Source of the DNA: Betaproteobacteria bacterium
GTDB lineage: Bacteria; Pseudomonadota; Gammaproteobacteria; Burkholderiales; Casimicrobiaceae
Direction of reading: 5' to 3'
NCBI GenBank assembly: GCA_005888955.1
Contig: VBCS01000232.1
Location: 1-6,094, forward strand
Length of the DNA stretch: 6,094 nucleotides
Made by a program: the position numbers and the translations under genes. This document shows, piece after piece, positions 1 to 5,672 of this stretch. Under the pieces are notes generated by a model. That model was not told where the DNA came from and did no database searches. It saw only the letters and a list, made by a program, of their open reading frames with translations. Each line of letters begins with the position of its first letter. The first letter of the stretch is position 1.

Positions 1-958
1 CGCGCGCCCGCTCGATCCCTTCGGCGATCGACCCCGCGATGCCCGCCGTGTAGAGGGCGGCCCCGGCATTGAACACGACGATTTCCCGCGGCGTGCCGTC
101 GACGTTCGCGAGTACCTCCTCCACCATCGCCTTCGATTCCGCGGCACCGTCGACCTTGAGGCCGCGGTTCGACTTCATGTGCAGCCCGAAATCCTCCGGA
201 TGGATCTCGTATTCGCGCACCTCGCCGTCCTTGAGCTCGCCCACCATCGTCGCGGCACCGAGCGACACCTCGTCCATTCCGTCCTTGCCGTACACGACCA
301 GCACGTGGTTGCTGCCCAGGCGCTGCAGCACGCGAACGTGGATGCCGACGAGATCGGGGTGGAACACGCCGACGAGCTGATTCGCGGCCCCGGCGGGGTT
401 GGTGAGCGGCCCCAGGATATTGAAGATCGTCCGCACGCCCAGCTCCTTCCTCACTGCTGCGGCATGCTTCATCGCGGCGTGATGACTGGGCGCGAACATG
501 AAGCCGATTCCTGTCTCGCCGATGCACTGTGCAACCTGCGCCGGCGTAATCATGATGTTCGCACCCAGCGCCTCGAGCACGTCTGCGCTGCCCGACTTCG
601 ACGACACCGAGCGGTTGCCGTGCTTGGCCACGCGCGCGCCGGCTCCGGCCGCGACGAACATCGCCGCGGTCGAGATATTGAACGTGTGCGAGGCGTCGCC
701 ACCCGTGCCGACGACGTCGAGCAGGCTCTCGCGATCGGGCACTTCGACGCGGGTCGCAAATTCGCGCATGACCTGCGCCGCGGCGGTGATCTCGCCCACG
801 GTTTCCTTCTTGACGCGCAGGCCGACCGTCAGCGCCGCGATCATCACCGGCGAGGCCTCGCCGCTCATGATCTTGCGCATCATGGCGAGCATTTCGTCGT
901 GGAAGATCTCGCGGTGCTCGATCGTGCGCTGCAGCGCTTCCTGCATGGTGATGGGCAT
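1..958 (-). CDS. trpD: Anthranilate phosphoribosyltransferase, C-terminus cut by window edge
   Basis: Transfers the phosphoribosyl group of PRPP to anthranilate, the second committed step of tryptophan synthesis, in the cytoplasm. My translation of the minus strand gives 319 residues from MPITMQEALQ with no stop before the window edge. The family is usually about 340 residues, so roughly the last 20-25 are missing. Visible motifs are the PRPP/Mg-binding GTGGD at residues 84-88, the KHGNRSVSSKSGSAD block at 112-126, HHAAMKHAAAVRKELGVRT at about 159-177 and GMDE at 227-230. The start at 958 is supported by AGGGGA six bases upstream; an internal ATG at 946 is less well placed. It lies 12 bases after the trpG stop, so it is probably co-transcribed with trpE and trpG. 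It is a separate protein here, not fused to TrpG as in enterobacteria. Identification is firm. Confidence 0.97.
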   Translation of the reverse strand, partial: MPITMQEALQRTIEHREIFHDEMLAMMRKIMSGEASPVMIAALTVGLRVKKETVGEITAAAQVMREFATRVEVPDRESLLDVVGTGGDASHTFNISTAAMFVAAGAGARVAKHGNRSVSSKSGSADVLEALGANIMITPAQVAQCIGETGIGFMFAPSHHAAMKHAAAVRKELGVRTIFNILGPLTNPAGAANQLVGVFHPDLVGIHVRVLQRLGSNHVLVVYGKDGMDEVSLGAATMVGELKDGEVREYEIHPEDFGLHMKSNRGLKVDGAAESKAMVEEVLANVDGTPREIVVFNAGAALYTAGIAGSIAEGIERAR

Positions 959-970
959 GATCGTTCCCCT

Positions 971-1537
971 CTACTGAGTAGTCAGAAAATTGGACAGGAG
1001 CTCGTGGCCCTGCTGCGTCAGGATCGCCTCGGGATGGAACTGAACGCCCTCGATCGCCGCCGTGCGGTGACGCACGCCCATGATCTCGCCGTCGTCGCTC
1101 TCCGCGGTGATTTCGAGGCACGACGGCAAACTCGCGCGGTCGATCGCCAGCGAATGATAGCGCGTGACCGTGAGCGGCGATTGCAGGCCGGCAAAGACGC
1201 CTTGCTCGCGATGCGTGACGGCGGAGAGCTTGCCATGCATGACGCGCCCGGCGCGCACGACGCGGCCGCCGAAGGCCTGCCCGATTGCCTGGTGGCCGAG
1301 ACACACGCCGAGGATGGGGATCTCGCCGGCAAAGCGCTGGATCAGCGGGACGCAGATTCCCGCTTCCGACGGCGTGCACGGACCGGGCGAAAGGACGATC
1401 CTCTCCGGTCGCCACGCCGCGATCTGCTCGAGCGTCAACGCATCGTTGCGATAGACCTCCACATCGGCGCCGAGCTCGCCCAGGTATTGCACGAGGTTGT
1501 AGGTAAAGCTGTCGTAGTTGTCGATCATCAGGAGCAT
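971..1537 (-). CDS. trpG: Anthranilate/aminodeoxychorismate synthase glutamine amidotransferase subunit
   Basis: Class I glutamine amidotransferase that releases ammonia from glutamine and passes it to TrpE for anthranilate synthesis. The 188 residues are the full normal length. The N-terminus MLLMIDNYDSFTYNLVQYL is the family signature. SPGPCTP lies at 50-56, the nucleophile Cys79 in GVCLGHQAIG at 77-86, and the His168/Glu170 pair of the catalytic triad in FHPEA at 167-171. Its start is 9 bases past the trpE stop. An AGGA that overlaps the trpE TAG stop can act as its ribosome binding site, which suggests translational coupling. TrpG and PabA proteins are hard to tell apart by sequence and one protein often serves both anthranilate and p-aminobenzoate (folate) synthesis. 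The position between trpE and trpD makes the tryptophan role certain; a shared folate role is possible. Confidence 0.97.
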   Translation of the reverse strand: MLLMIDNYDSFTYNLVQYLGELGADVEVYRNDALTLEQIAAWRPERIVLSPGPCTPSEAGICVPLIQRFAGEIPILGVCLGHQAIGQAFGGRVVRAGRVMHGKLSAVTHREQGVFAGLQSPLTVTRYHSLAIDRASLPSCLEITAESDDGEIMGVRHRTAAIEGVQFHPEAILTQQGHELLSNFLTTQ

Positions 1538-1546
1538 GGCCGTATC

Positions 1547-3025
1547 CTAGCCTTCGTCATCGAGCCCCGCCTGCACCATTTCCGCCGCCCGCAACACCGC
1601 GCGCGCCTTCGAGAGCGTCTCGCGCCATTCGTTCTCGGGCACGGAGTCGTGCACGATGCCCGCACCGACCTGCGCGTAGAGCATGCCGTCCTTCACTACC
1701 GCCGTGCGGATCGCAATAGCCAGATCCATGTCTCCCTGGAACGAGACGTAGCCGACCGCGCCGGCATAGATGCTCCGGCGCGACGGCTCCAGCTCGTCGA
1801 TGATCTCCATCGCGCGAACCTTAGGCGCGCCGCTCACCGTTCCGGCCGGAAACGAGGCGCGCAGGACGTCGAGCGCGGTGAGCCCCGGCCGCAGCCTGCC
1901 CTCGACGTTGGATACCATGTGCATCACGTGCGAATACCTCTCGACGACCATCTGCTCGGTGACCTTGACCGTTCCCGTCGCGGCGACGCGGCCGACGTCG
2001 TTGCGGCCGAGGTCGAGTAGCATGACGTGCTCGGCGATCTCCTTGGGGTCGGCCAGCATCTCCTGCGCCAAAGCCTCGTCGGCGTCGCGCGTTGCGCCGC
2101 GCGGACGCGTCCCGGCGATCGGCCGCAGCGTCACGGTATCGCCTTCCTTGCGCACCAGGATTTCGGGCGAGGCGCCGACGACATGAAAGTCGCCGAGATC
2201 GTAGTAGAACATGTACGGCGACGGGTTGAGCGAGCGCAGCGCGCGGTAGAGCGATAGCGGCGAAGCGGCGAACGGCATCGTCATGCGCTGCGAGAGCACG
2301 ACCTGCATGATGTCGCCCGCCGCGATGTATTCGCGGGCGCGCGTCACCGCGGCCTGGAATGCGCCGGCGCCGAATTCGCTTCGCGCTTCGGCCGGTTGGG
2401 TCGCGGTCTGGAACGGGATCTCGACCGGCGCCCGGAGCCTTCGTCGCAGCGCCTGCAGGCGCTCGTGCGCATCCCGATACGCGTCGGGGAGCGCGGGATC
2501 GGCATAGACGATCAACGAAATCTTGCCCTGCAGGTTGTCGACCACCGCCAGTTCTTCGGTCAGCAGCAGCAGGACGTCCGGGATGTCCGCCAGAGCTTCG
2601 ATCGCCGGCGGCGCCGATGCGGTCAGCCGGTCCTCGATATGGCGCACGACGTCGTAGGCGAAGTATCCGGCGAGCCCGCCACAGAAGCGCGGCAAGCCCG
2701 GAACCGGCGCCGCGCGATAGCGCCGCTGAAATGCGGCGATGAAGTCGAGCGGATCGCCGTCATGGCGCTCGGAAACGACGCCGTCCTGATCGACCTCGAT
2801 ATCGCGCCCGCGGGTGCGCAAGCGCGTCGTCGCCGGCAAGCCGATGAACGAGTAGCGGCCGAAGCGCTCGCCGCCCACGACCGATTCGAGCAGGAAGCTG
2901 TACGGCCGGTTGGCGAGCTTGAGGTAGAGCGACAGCGGGGTATCGAGATCCGCGAACGACTCGAGGATGAGCGGTACGCGGTTATACCCTTGCGCGGCGA
3001 GCGCCCGGAATTCGACTTCGGTCAT
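1547..3025 (-). CDS. trpE: Anthranilate synthase component I
   Basis: Converts chorismate to anthranilate using ammonia supplied by TrpG; first committed step of tryptophan synthesis. The 492 residues match the usual length. The N-terminal domain carries LLES at 45-48 followed by GRYSFIG at 56-62. The LLES element forms the tryptophan feedback-inhibition site in characterised TrpE proteins, so the enzyme is probably feedback-inhibited. The chorismate-binding domain has NPSPYMF at 267-273, RPIAGTRPRG at 301-310, LGRNDVGR at 339-346, HMVSNVEG at 369-376, FPAGTVSGAPK at 392-402 and GAGIVHDSVPENEW at 454-467. No key block is missing. The ATG at 3025 has only a poor Shine-Dalgarno match (GAAG), but there is no better start and the N-terminus aligns with the family from memory. 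Upstream lie a candidate leader peptide and promoter. Confidence 0.97.
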   Translation of the reverse strand: MTEVEFRALAAQGYNRVPLILESFADLDTPLSLYLKLANRPYSFLLESVVGGERFGRYSFIGLPATTRLRTRGRDIEVDQDGVVSERHDGDPLDFIAAFQRRYRAAPVPGLPRFCGGLAGYFAYDVVRHIEDRLTASAPPAIEALADIPDVLLLLTEELAVVDNLQGKISLIVYADPALPDAYRDAHERLQALRRRLRAPVEIPFQTATQPAEARSEFGAGAFQAAVTRAREYIAAGDIMQVVLSQRMTMPFAASPLSLYRALRSLNPSPYMFYYDLGDFHVVGASPEILVRKEGDTVTLRPIAGTRPRGATRDADEALAQEMLADPKEIAEHVMLLDLGRNDVGRVAATGTVKVTEQMVVERYSHVMHMVSNVEGRLRPGLTALDVLRASFPAGTVSGAPKVRAMEIIDELEPSRRSIYAGAVGYVSFQGDMDLAIAIRTAVVKDGMLYAQVGAGIVHDSVPENEWRETLSKARAVLRAAEMVQAGLDDEG

Positions 3026-3070
3026 GATGCTTCAACGGTTCTCTCAACGTACGCAACTGGAATTCGGAGG

Positions 3071-3142
3071 CGTCGCTTTTTGCGCGCGACGTGGGCGCGG
3101 CTTACGAGCGGCGCCAGCAGCGCCAGTCGTCGCCACGCGCCC
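3071..3142 (-). promoter_or_regulatory. Candidate trp leader RNA with competing stems
   Basis: In the minus-strand RNA, GCGACG at 3133-3128, just before the Trp codons of the leader frame, can pair with CGUCGC at 3091-3086. The same CGUCGC can instead pair with GCGACG at 3076-3071, giving a 6-bp hairpin with a nine-base loop. GGGCGCG at 3142-3136 is perfectly complementary to CGCGCCC at 3099-3093, and that pairing crosses the first one. Mutually exclusive stems flanking Trp codons are what an attenuator needs. However, the last hairpin is not followed by a run of U, so a classical intrinsic terminator is not seen, and short GC-rich complementarities are common by chance. This is an inference from hand pairing with no energy calculation. 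Confidence 0.35.
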
Positions 3143-3188
3143 GGATGGTCCCGGTCCGGTCGCTGCGGTTGAAAGGGTTGAAGCTCAT
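3102..3188 (-). CDS. trpL: Candidate trp operon leader peptide
   Basis: A 28-codon frame begins with ATG at 3188, ends with TAA at 3102, and lies 76 bases upstream of the trpE start. It reads MSFNPFNRSDRTGTIRARG followed by DDWRCWRRS. Its two Trp codons (3125-3123 and 3116-3114) are only three codons apart and within seven codons of the stop. In enterobacterial and rhizobial trp operons, leader peptides with clustered Trp codons sense charged tRNA-Trp by ribosome stalling and control transcription of trpE. The position, about 40 bases after the start site predicted from the TATAGT promoter, fits that role. Against it: no clear Shine-Dalgarno sequence precedes the ATG, the Trp codons are not directly adjacent, and no U-tailed terminator follows. 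The symbol trpL expresses the proposed role only. Confidence 0.5.
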   Translation of the reverse strand: MSFNPFNRSDRTGTIRARGDDWRCWRRS

Positions 3189-3233
3189 TGCTGCAAAGAC
3201 GTTGAGTTCGTCTCGATCGTTTCGTACGCTGGC

Positions 3234-3263
3234 ACTATAGCATCGCCCGAAGGAATTTGCCCA
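3234..3263 (-). promoter_or_regulatory. Candidate sigma70 promoter of the trp operon
   Basis: On the minus strand, TATAGT at 3239-3234 matches five of six bases of the -10 consensus. TGGGCA at 3263-3258 matches four of six of the -35 consensus, and the spacer is 18 bases. Transcription would start near 3228, about 200 bases before trpE and about 40 before the candidate leader peptide. It lies between the rpe stop and trpE, so trpEGD need not depend on read-through from rpe. No operator was recognised by eye. Confidence 0.55.
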
Positions 3264-3283
3264 CCCTCACCCTAGCCCTCTCC
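3264..3283. repeat. Fragment of a dispersed CCCTCACCC...CCCTCTCC repeat
   Basis: The plus strand carries CCCTCACCCTAGCCCTCTCC. From memory this closely resembles one arm of a GC-rich palindromic repeat scattered between genes in many beta- and gammaproteobacteria, usually followed by a complementary GGGAGAGGG arm. Here the second arm is not intact: the next bases are GGGCCGTAGCTAGAG, of which only the terminal AGAG and an outer CTAGC/GCTAG pairing remain. It sits 16 bases beyond the rpe stop and abuts the -35 element of the trp promoter. It may act, or once have acted, as a 3'-end structure for rpe. Confidence 0.5.
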
Positions 3284-3298
3284 GGGCCGTAGCTAGAG

Positions 3299-3973
3299 TC
3301 ATGCGGTCGCGGCCGCACGCATCGCCGCGATCGTCGCGGCATAGTCGGACGTGCCGAAGATCGCGGATCCGGCGACGAAGGTATCGGCTCCCGCCTTGGC
3401 GATCGCGCCGATGTTGTCGACCTTTACGCCGCCGTCGACCTCAAGTCGGATTTCGCGCCCTGTGCGCGCCTGCACAGCGTCGATCCGGGCGCGGGCCAGC
3501 CTGAGCTTGGCCAGCGCCTCGGTGATGAACGACTGCCCGCCGAACCCCGGGTTCACCGACATGATCAACACGAGATCGAGCTTGTCGAGCACGTGATCGA
3601 GCCAGACGAGCGGCGTCGCAGGGTTGAACACCAGGCCGGCCTTGCAGCCGCAATCGTGGATGAGCCCGATCGTCCGATCGACGTGATCGGACGCTTCAGG
3701 ATGAAAGCTGATGATCGATGCGCCCGCCTTGGCGAAATCGGGGACGATGCGGTCGACCGGTTTCACCATCAGATGCACGTCGATCGGCACGCTCGTATGC
3801 GGCTTGAGCGCCTGGCATACCAGCGGCCCGACGGTGAGGTTGGGTACGTAATGGTTGTCCATCACGTCGAAGTGGATCAGGTCGGCACCGCCGGCGATCA
3901 CCGCGCGCACTTCGTCGCCGAGACGCGCGAAGTCGGCCGAGAGGATGGACGGAGCAATAAAGCAAGAGGCCAT
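3299..3973 (-). CDS. rpe: Ribulose-phosphate 3-epimerase
   Basis: Interconverts ribulose 5-phosphate and xylulose 5-phosphate in the pentose phosphate pathway, or in the Calvin cycle if the host has one. The 224 residues form a complete (beta/alpha)8 enzyme. APSILSADF is at 7-15 and HFDVMDNHYVPNLTVGP at 34-50, supplying metal ligands His34 and Asp36. His67 is in VHLMV, MSVNPGFGGQ at 138-147 forms the phosphate-side loop, and Asp180 is in EVDGGV at 178-183. The C-terminal GSAIFG at 202-207 binds phosphate. The ATG at 3973 aligns with the family start although no good Shine-Dalgarno precedes it. It diverges from apaG across 41 bases. The epimerase provides pentose phosphates, including the precursor of the PRPP used by TrpD. 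In related genomes gph normally follows it; here the next gene is trpE. Confidence 0.97.
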   Translation of the reverse strand: MASCFIAPSILSADFARLGDEVRAVIAGGADLIHFDVMDNHYVPNLTVGPLVCQALKPHTSVPIDVHLMVKPVDRIVPDFAKAGASIISFHPEASDHVDRTIGLIHDCGCKAGLVFNPATPLVWLDHVLDKLDLVLIMSVNPGFGGQSFITEALAKLRLARARIDAVQARTGREIRLEVDGGVKVDNIGAIAKAGADTFVAGSAIFGTSDYAATIAAMRAAATA

Positions 3974-3978
3974 GGCGC

Positions 3979-3984
3979 TATAAT
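3979..3984 (+). promoter_or_regulatory. Perfect -10 box upstream of apaG
   Basis: TATAAT, identical to the sigma70 -10 consensus, lies on the plus strand 30 bases before the chosen apaG ATG, giving a predicted transcription start near 3991. No convincing -35 hexamer is present 16-18 bases upstream (the stretch around 3955-3961 is CAATAAA), and the extended TGn element is absent. The box lies only six bases from the divergent rpe start, so rpe and apaG transcription must begin in overlapping DNA. Confidence 0.45.
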
Positions 3985-4014
3985 CTTCGTTATCGTTCAG
4001 TGCAGCGCGTCCCG

Positions 4015-4398
4015 ATGGCCGAGACCAGCAAATACGACATCACCGTCGTCCCCAAGTCGATCTACGTCGAGGATCAATCGGACCCGTCGAAAGACCAGTA
4101 CGTATTCGCCTACACGATCACGATCAGCAATACCGGAAGCATCCCGGCTCAGCTCATCAGCCGGCACTGGATCATCACCGACGCGAACGGCAAGGTGCTC
4201 GAAGTGAAGGGCCTCGGCGTCGTCGGGCAGCAACCCTTGCTCAAGCCCGGCGAGAGCTTCGAATACACGAGCGGCACACATCTCGAGACCGCAGTGGGCA
4301 CGATGCACGGCACCTACCAGATGATCGCCGAAGACGGACAGCAGTTCGACGCGCCGATTCCGTCGTTCACGCTGTCGGTCCCGCGCGTATTGCACTAG
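4015..4398 (+). CDS. apaG: ApaG domain protein (Co2+/Mg2+ efflux protein family name)
   Basis: A 127-residue protein made of a single ApaG (DUF525) beta-sandwich domain, fibronectin type III-like in known structures. The name comes from an operon partner of apaH; the biochemical function is not settled, though ApaG has been linked to cobalt resistance and magnesium efflux. Conserved blocks are YVFAYTITISNTG near 29-41, AQLISRHWIITDANG near 45-59, the glycine-rich EVKGLGVVGQQPLLKPGESFEYTSGT near 63-88, GTMHGTYQM near 95-103 and the C-terminal VPRVLH. The start is ATG 4015, because it gives a length matching the family (about 125). A GTG at 4000 in frame would add five residues; neither start has a good Shine-Dalgarno. 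It shares the strand with mltA. Its TAG stop overlaps the stop of the opposing small membrane protein gene. Confidence 0.93.
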   Translation: MAETSKYDITVVPKSIYVEDQSDPSKDQYVFAYTITISNTGSIPAQLISRHWIITDANGKVLEVKGLGVVGQQPLLKPGESFEYTSGTHLETAVGTMHGTYQMIAEDGQQFDAPIPSFTLSVPRVLH

Positions 4399-4523
4399 GG
4401 CTCGTCCTGATTGTCGTCGTCTGCCCGCGGCGGCGACGGCTTGCGCTTCCCGCCCATCGTGAACCAGACGATGAATACCGCGAGCAGCAACGCGACCAGC
4501 GCTTCGAGCAGGAACCAGATCAT
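4395..4523 (-). CDS. Small single-span membrane protein, function unknown
   Basis: A 42-residue protein starting MIWFLLEALV. Residues 2-21 form one strongly hydrophobic helix (IWFLLEALVALLLAVFIVWF) with a buried Glu7. Then come a basic GGKRKP patch and a hydrophilic acidic tail ending ADDDNQDEP. The basic patch after the helix suggests an N-out, C-in inner membrane topology by the positive-inside rule. The gene is convincing because GGGGAGAGG ends seven bases before the ATG, the best ribosome binding site in the window, and because the composition changes sharply from hydrophobic to charged. I do not recognise a family. It lies antisense to the 5' end of mltA, and its TAG stop (4397-4395) shares the CTAG tetramer with the TAG stop of apaG. 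Confidence 0.65.
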   Translation of the reverse strand: MIWFLLEALVALLLAVFIVWFTMGGKRKPSPPRADDDNQDEP

Positions 4524-4710
4524 CGCGACGCCTCTCCCCAGATATCTCGCAGCCGTGGCCGCTGCGGTCTGCGCCGCCTGCACCACACTGCCCCAGACCG
4601 GAATAAAGCCTCCGCCGGCCGCGGTCGCCGTACCCGAAACGGCGCGCGCGGTGCTCCGGCCCGTCGCGTTCGCGCAGCTGCCGGGCTGGGCCGACGACAC
4701 GCTCACCGTG
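4471..4710 (+). pseudogene. mltA: mltA 5' fragment: lipoprotein leader and first MltA block
   Basis: The first part of a membrane-bound lytic murein transglycosylase A lipoprotein. The frame reads PRYLAAVAAAVCAAC, a hydrophobic signal segment ending at a plausible lipobox with Cys37 when counted from ATG 4471. A Pro/Ala linker follows, then LPGWADDTL at residues 70-78, a block found near the N-terminus of MltA proteins. After about base 4710 this frame stops resembling MltA and runs on as Arg-rich nonsense to a stop at 5280, while the rest of MltA continues in another frame. The start is uncertain. ATG 4471 lies inside the opposing small gene and has no Shine-Dalgarno; no ATG, GTG or TTG occurs where a normal 20-residue signal peptide would begin. 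The gene therefore seems damaged both at its start and near 4705, unless the sequence itself is faulty. Confidence 0.7.
4531..4539 (-). promoter_or_regulatory. Strong ribosome binding site for the 42-residue protein
   Basis: GGGGAGAGG on the minus strand ends seven bases before ATG 4523. It decides the start: longer in-frame versions upstream lack any such site and translate as low-complexity Arg/Ala/Thr sequence that mirrors the mltA coding strand. Confidence 0.6.
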
Positions 4711-4750
4711 CGCCGCCGCAGTTGCGATCGATTCGCGCGACGCGGCGGCG

Positions 4751-5641
4751 GTGCGGACATTCTTCGAGCGGCATTTTACCGCATACCAGGCGCTCACCCC
4801 GGAAGGCAAAGACGCGGGCCTGGCCACCGGCTACTACGAGCCGCTGCTCAATGGCAGCCGCATCCGGAGCGAGCAATACCGTTATCCGCTCTACGCGCCC
4901 CCGGACGATCTGCTGACGATCGATCTCGTCGAGCTCTACCCCGAGCTCAAGGACAAGCGGCTGCGCGGCCGCGTCGAGGGCAAGCGCGTGGTTCCGTACT
5001 GGCCACGGAGCGAGATCGAAGCAGGCAGACCGGCGCTGACGGGCAAGGAGCTCGTCTTCGTCGACGATGCGGTCGAGGCGTTCTTTCTGCAGATCCAGGG
5101 GTCGGGTCGCGTCCGTCTTGCCGAAGGCGGCGTGATGCGCATCGGATATGCGGACCAGAACGGACAGCCGTTCCGCTCCGTCGCGCGCGTGTTGATCGAA
5201 CGCGGCGAGCTCTCGCCGGATGGAGCCTCGATGCAGGCGATCAAGGAATGGGGGCGGCGGCATCCGGAGGCGCTGCCTGAATTGCTCGACCAGAATCCGA
5301 GCTACGTGTTCTTTCGCGAAGTCACACCCGACACGGCCGCGACCATCGATGGTCCGCTCGGAACGCTCGGCGTTCCGCTTGCGGCGGGACGCGCGATCGC
5401 CGTCGATCCGCGTTCCATCCCGCTCGGCGCGCCGGTATTTCTCGCCACCACCTGGCCGCTGTCGACCCGGCCGCTGAATCGTCTCGTCCTCGCTCAGGAT
5501 ACCGGCGGCGCGATCCGGGGGCCGCTGCGCGTGGATTTTTTCTGGGGCTTCGGCGACGATGCGGCGCGCCAGGCTGGCCGCATGAAGCAGGCCGCGCGTC
5601 TCTGGCTGCTCTGGCCGAAGGACGCGCCGCCGCCTTCATGA
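4751..5641 (+). CDS. mltA: Membrane-bound lytic murein transglycosylase A, catalytic part (frame-shifted from its leader)
   Basis: MltA cleaves the MurNAc-GlcNAc bond of peptidoglycan, forming 1,6-anhydromuramic ends, and normally sits on the outer membrane as a lipoprotein. This 296-residue frame carries the enzyme core: TGYYEPLLNGSR at 26-37, YPLYAPPDDLLTIDL at 45-59, LRGRVEGKRVVPYW at 71-84 and FFLQIQGSGR at 111-120. The C-terminal 3D domain has IAVDPRSIPLG at 216-226, AQDTGGAIRG at 248-257 and VDFFWGFG at 261-268. Asp219, Asp250 and Asp262 are all present, so the active site is intact. GTG 4751 is the first start codon, but MltA similarity extends upstream in the same frame to about 4709 (CAAAVAIDSRDAAAVRTFFE). 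Alone, this product would have no signal peptide and stay in the cytoplasm. It ends 31 bases before the stop of a convergent gene; no terminator is visible between them. Confidence 0.85.
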   Translation: MRTFFERHFTAYQALTPEGKDAGLATGYYEPLLNGSRIRSEQYRYPLYAPPDDLLTIDLVELYPELKDKRLRGRVEGKRVVPYWPRSEIEAGRPALTGKELVFVDDAVEAFFLQIQGSGRVRLAEGGVMRIGYADQNGQPFRSVARVLIERGELSPDGASMQAIKEWGRRHPEALPELLDQNPSYVFFREVTPDTAATIDGPLGTLGVPLAAGRAIAVDPRSIPLGAPVFLATTWPLSTRPLNRLVLAQDTGGAIRGPLRVDFFWGFGDDAARQAGRMKQAARLWLLWPKDAPPPS

Positions 5642-5672
5642 TGTGATTCCGGAGAAGGGGACCATCGTGACG

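Noticed and set aside
550..759. A 69-codon minus-strand frame within trpD
   Set aside because: It is in another frame of the same strand as trpD and consists of Arg/Ser/Ala-rich sequence, a shadow of the real gene.
179..2020. A 613-codon open frame on the plus strand opposite trpD, trpG and trpE
   Set aside because: Its translation is a low-complexity His/Arg/Asp/Ala mix typical of the antisense of GC-rich genes, and it spans three well-identified minus-strand genes.
3071..3091. CGUCGC/GCGACG hairpin as an intrinsic terminator
   Set aside because: The five A residues lie in the loop and the 3' arm is followed by CCTCCGAATT, not a U run; on the plus strand no stem precedes the TTTTT.
2396..3172. 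A 258-codon plus-strand open frame running from trpE into the spacer
   Set aside because: Arg/Glu/Ala-rich antisense shadow of trpE with no recognisable domain and no ribosome binding site.
4000..4014. GTG 4000 as the apaG start
   Set aside because: It adds MQRVP in front of MAETSKYD without family support and has no better ribosome binding site than ATG 4015.
4524..4760. N-terminal extension of the small minus-strand membrane protein up to 4760
   Set aside because: The extra 79 residues are Arg/Ala/Thr/Ser-rich and mirror the mltA coding strand, while the strong ribosome binding site points to ATG 4523.
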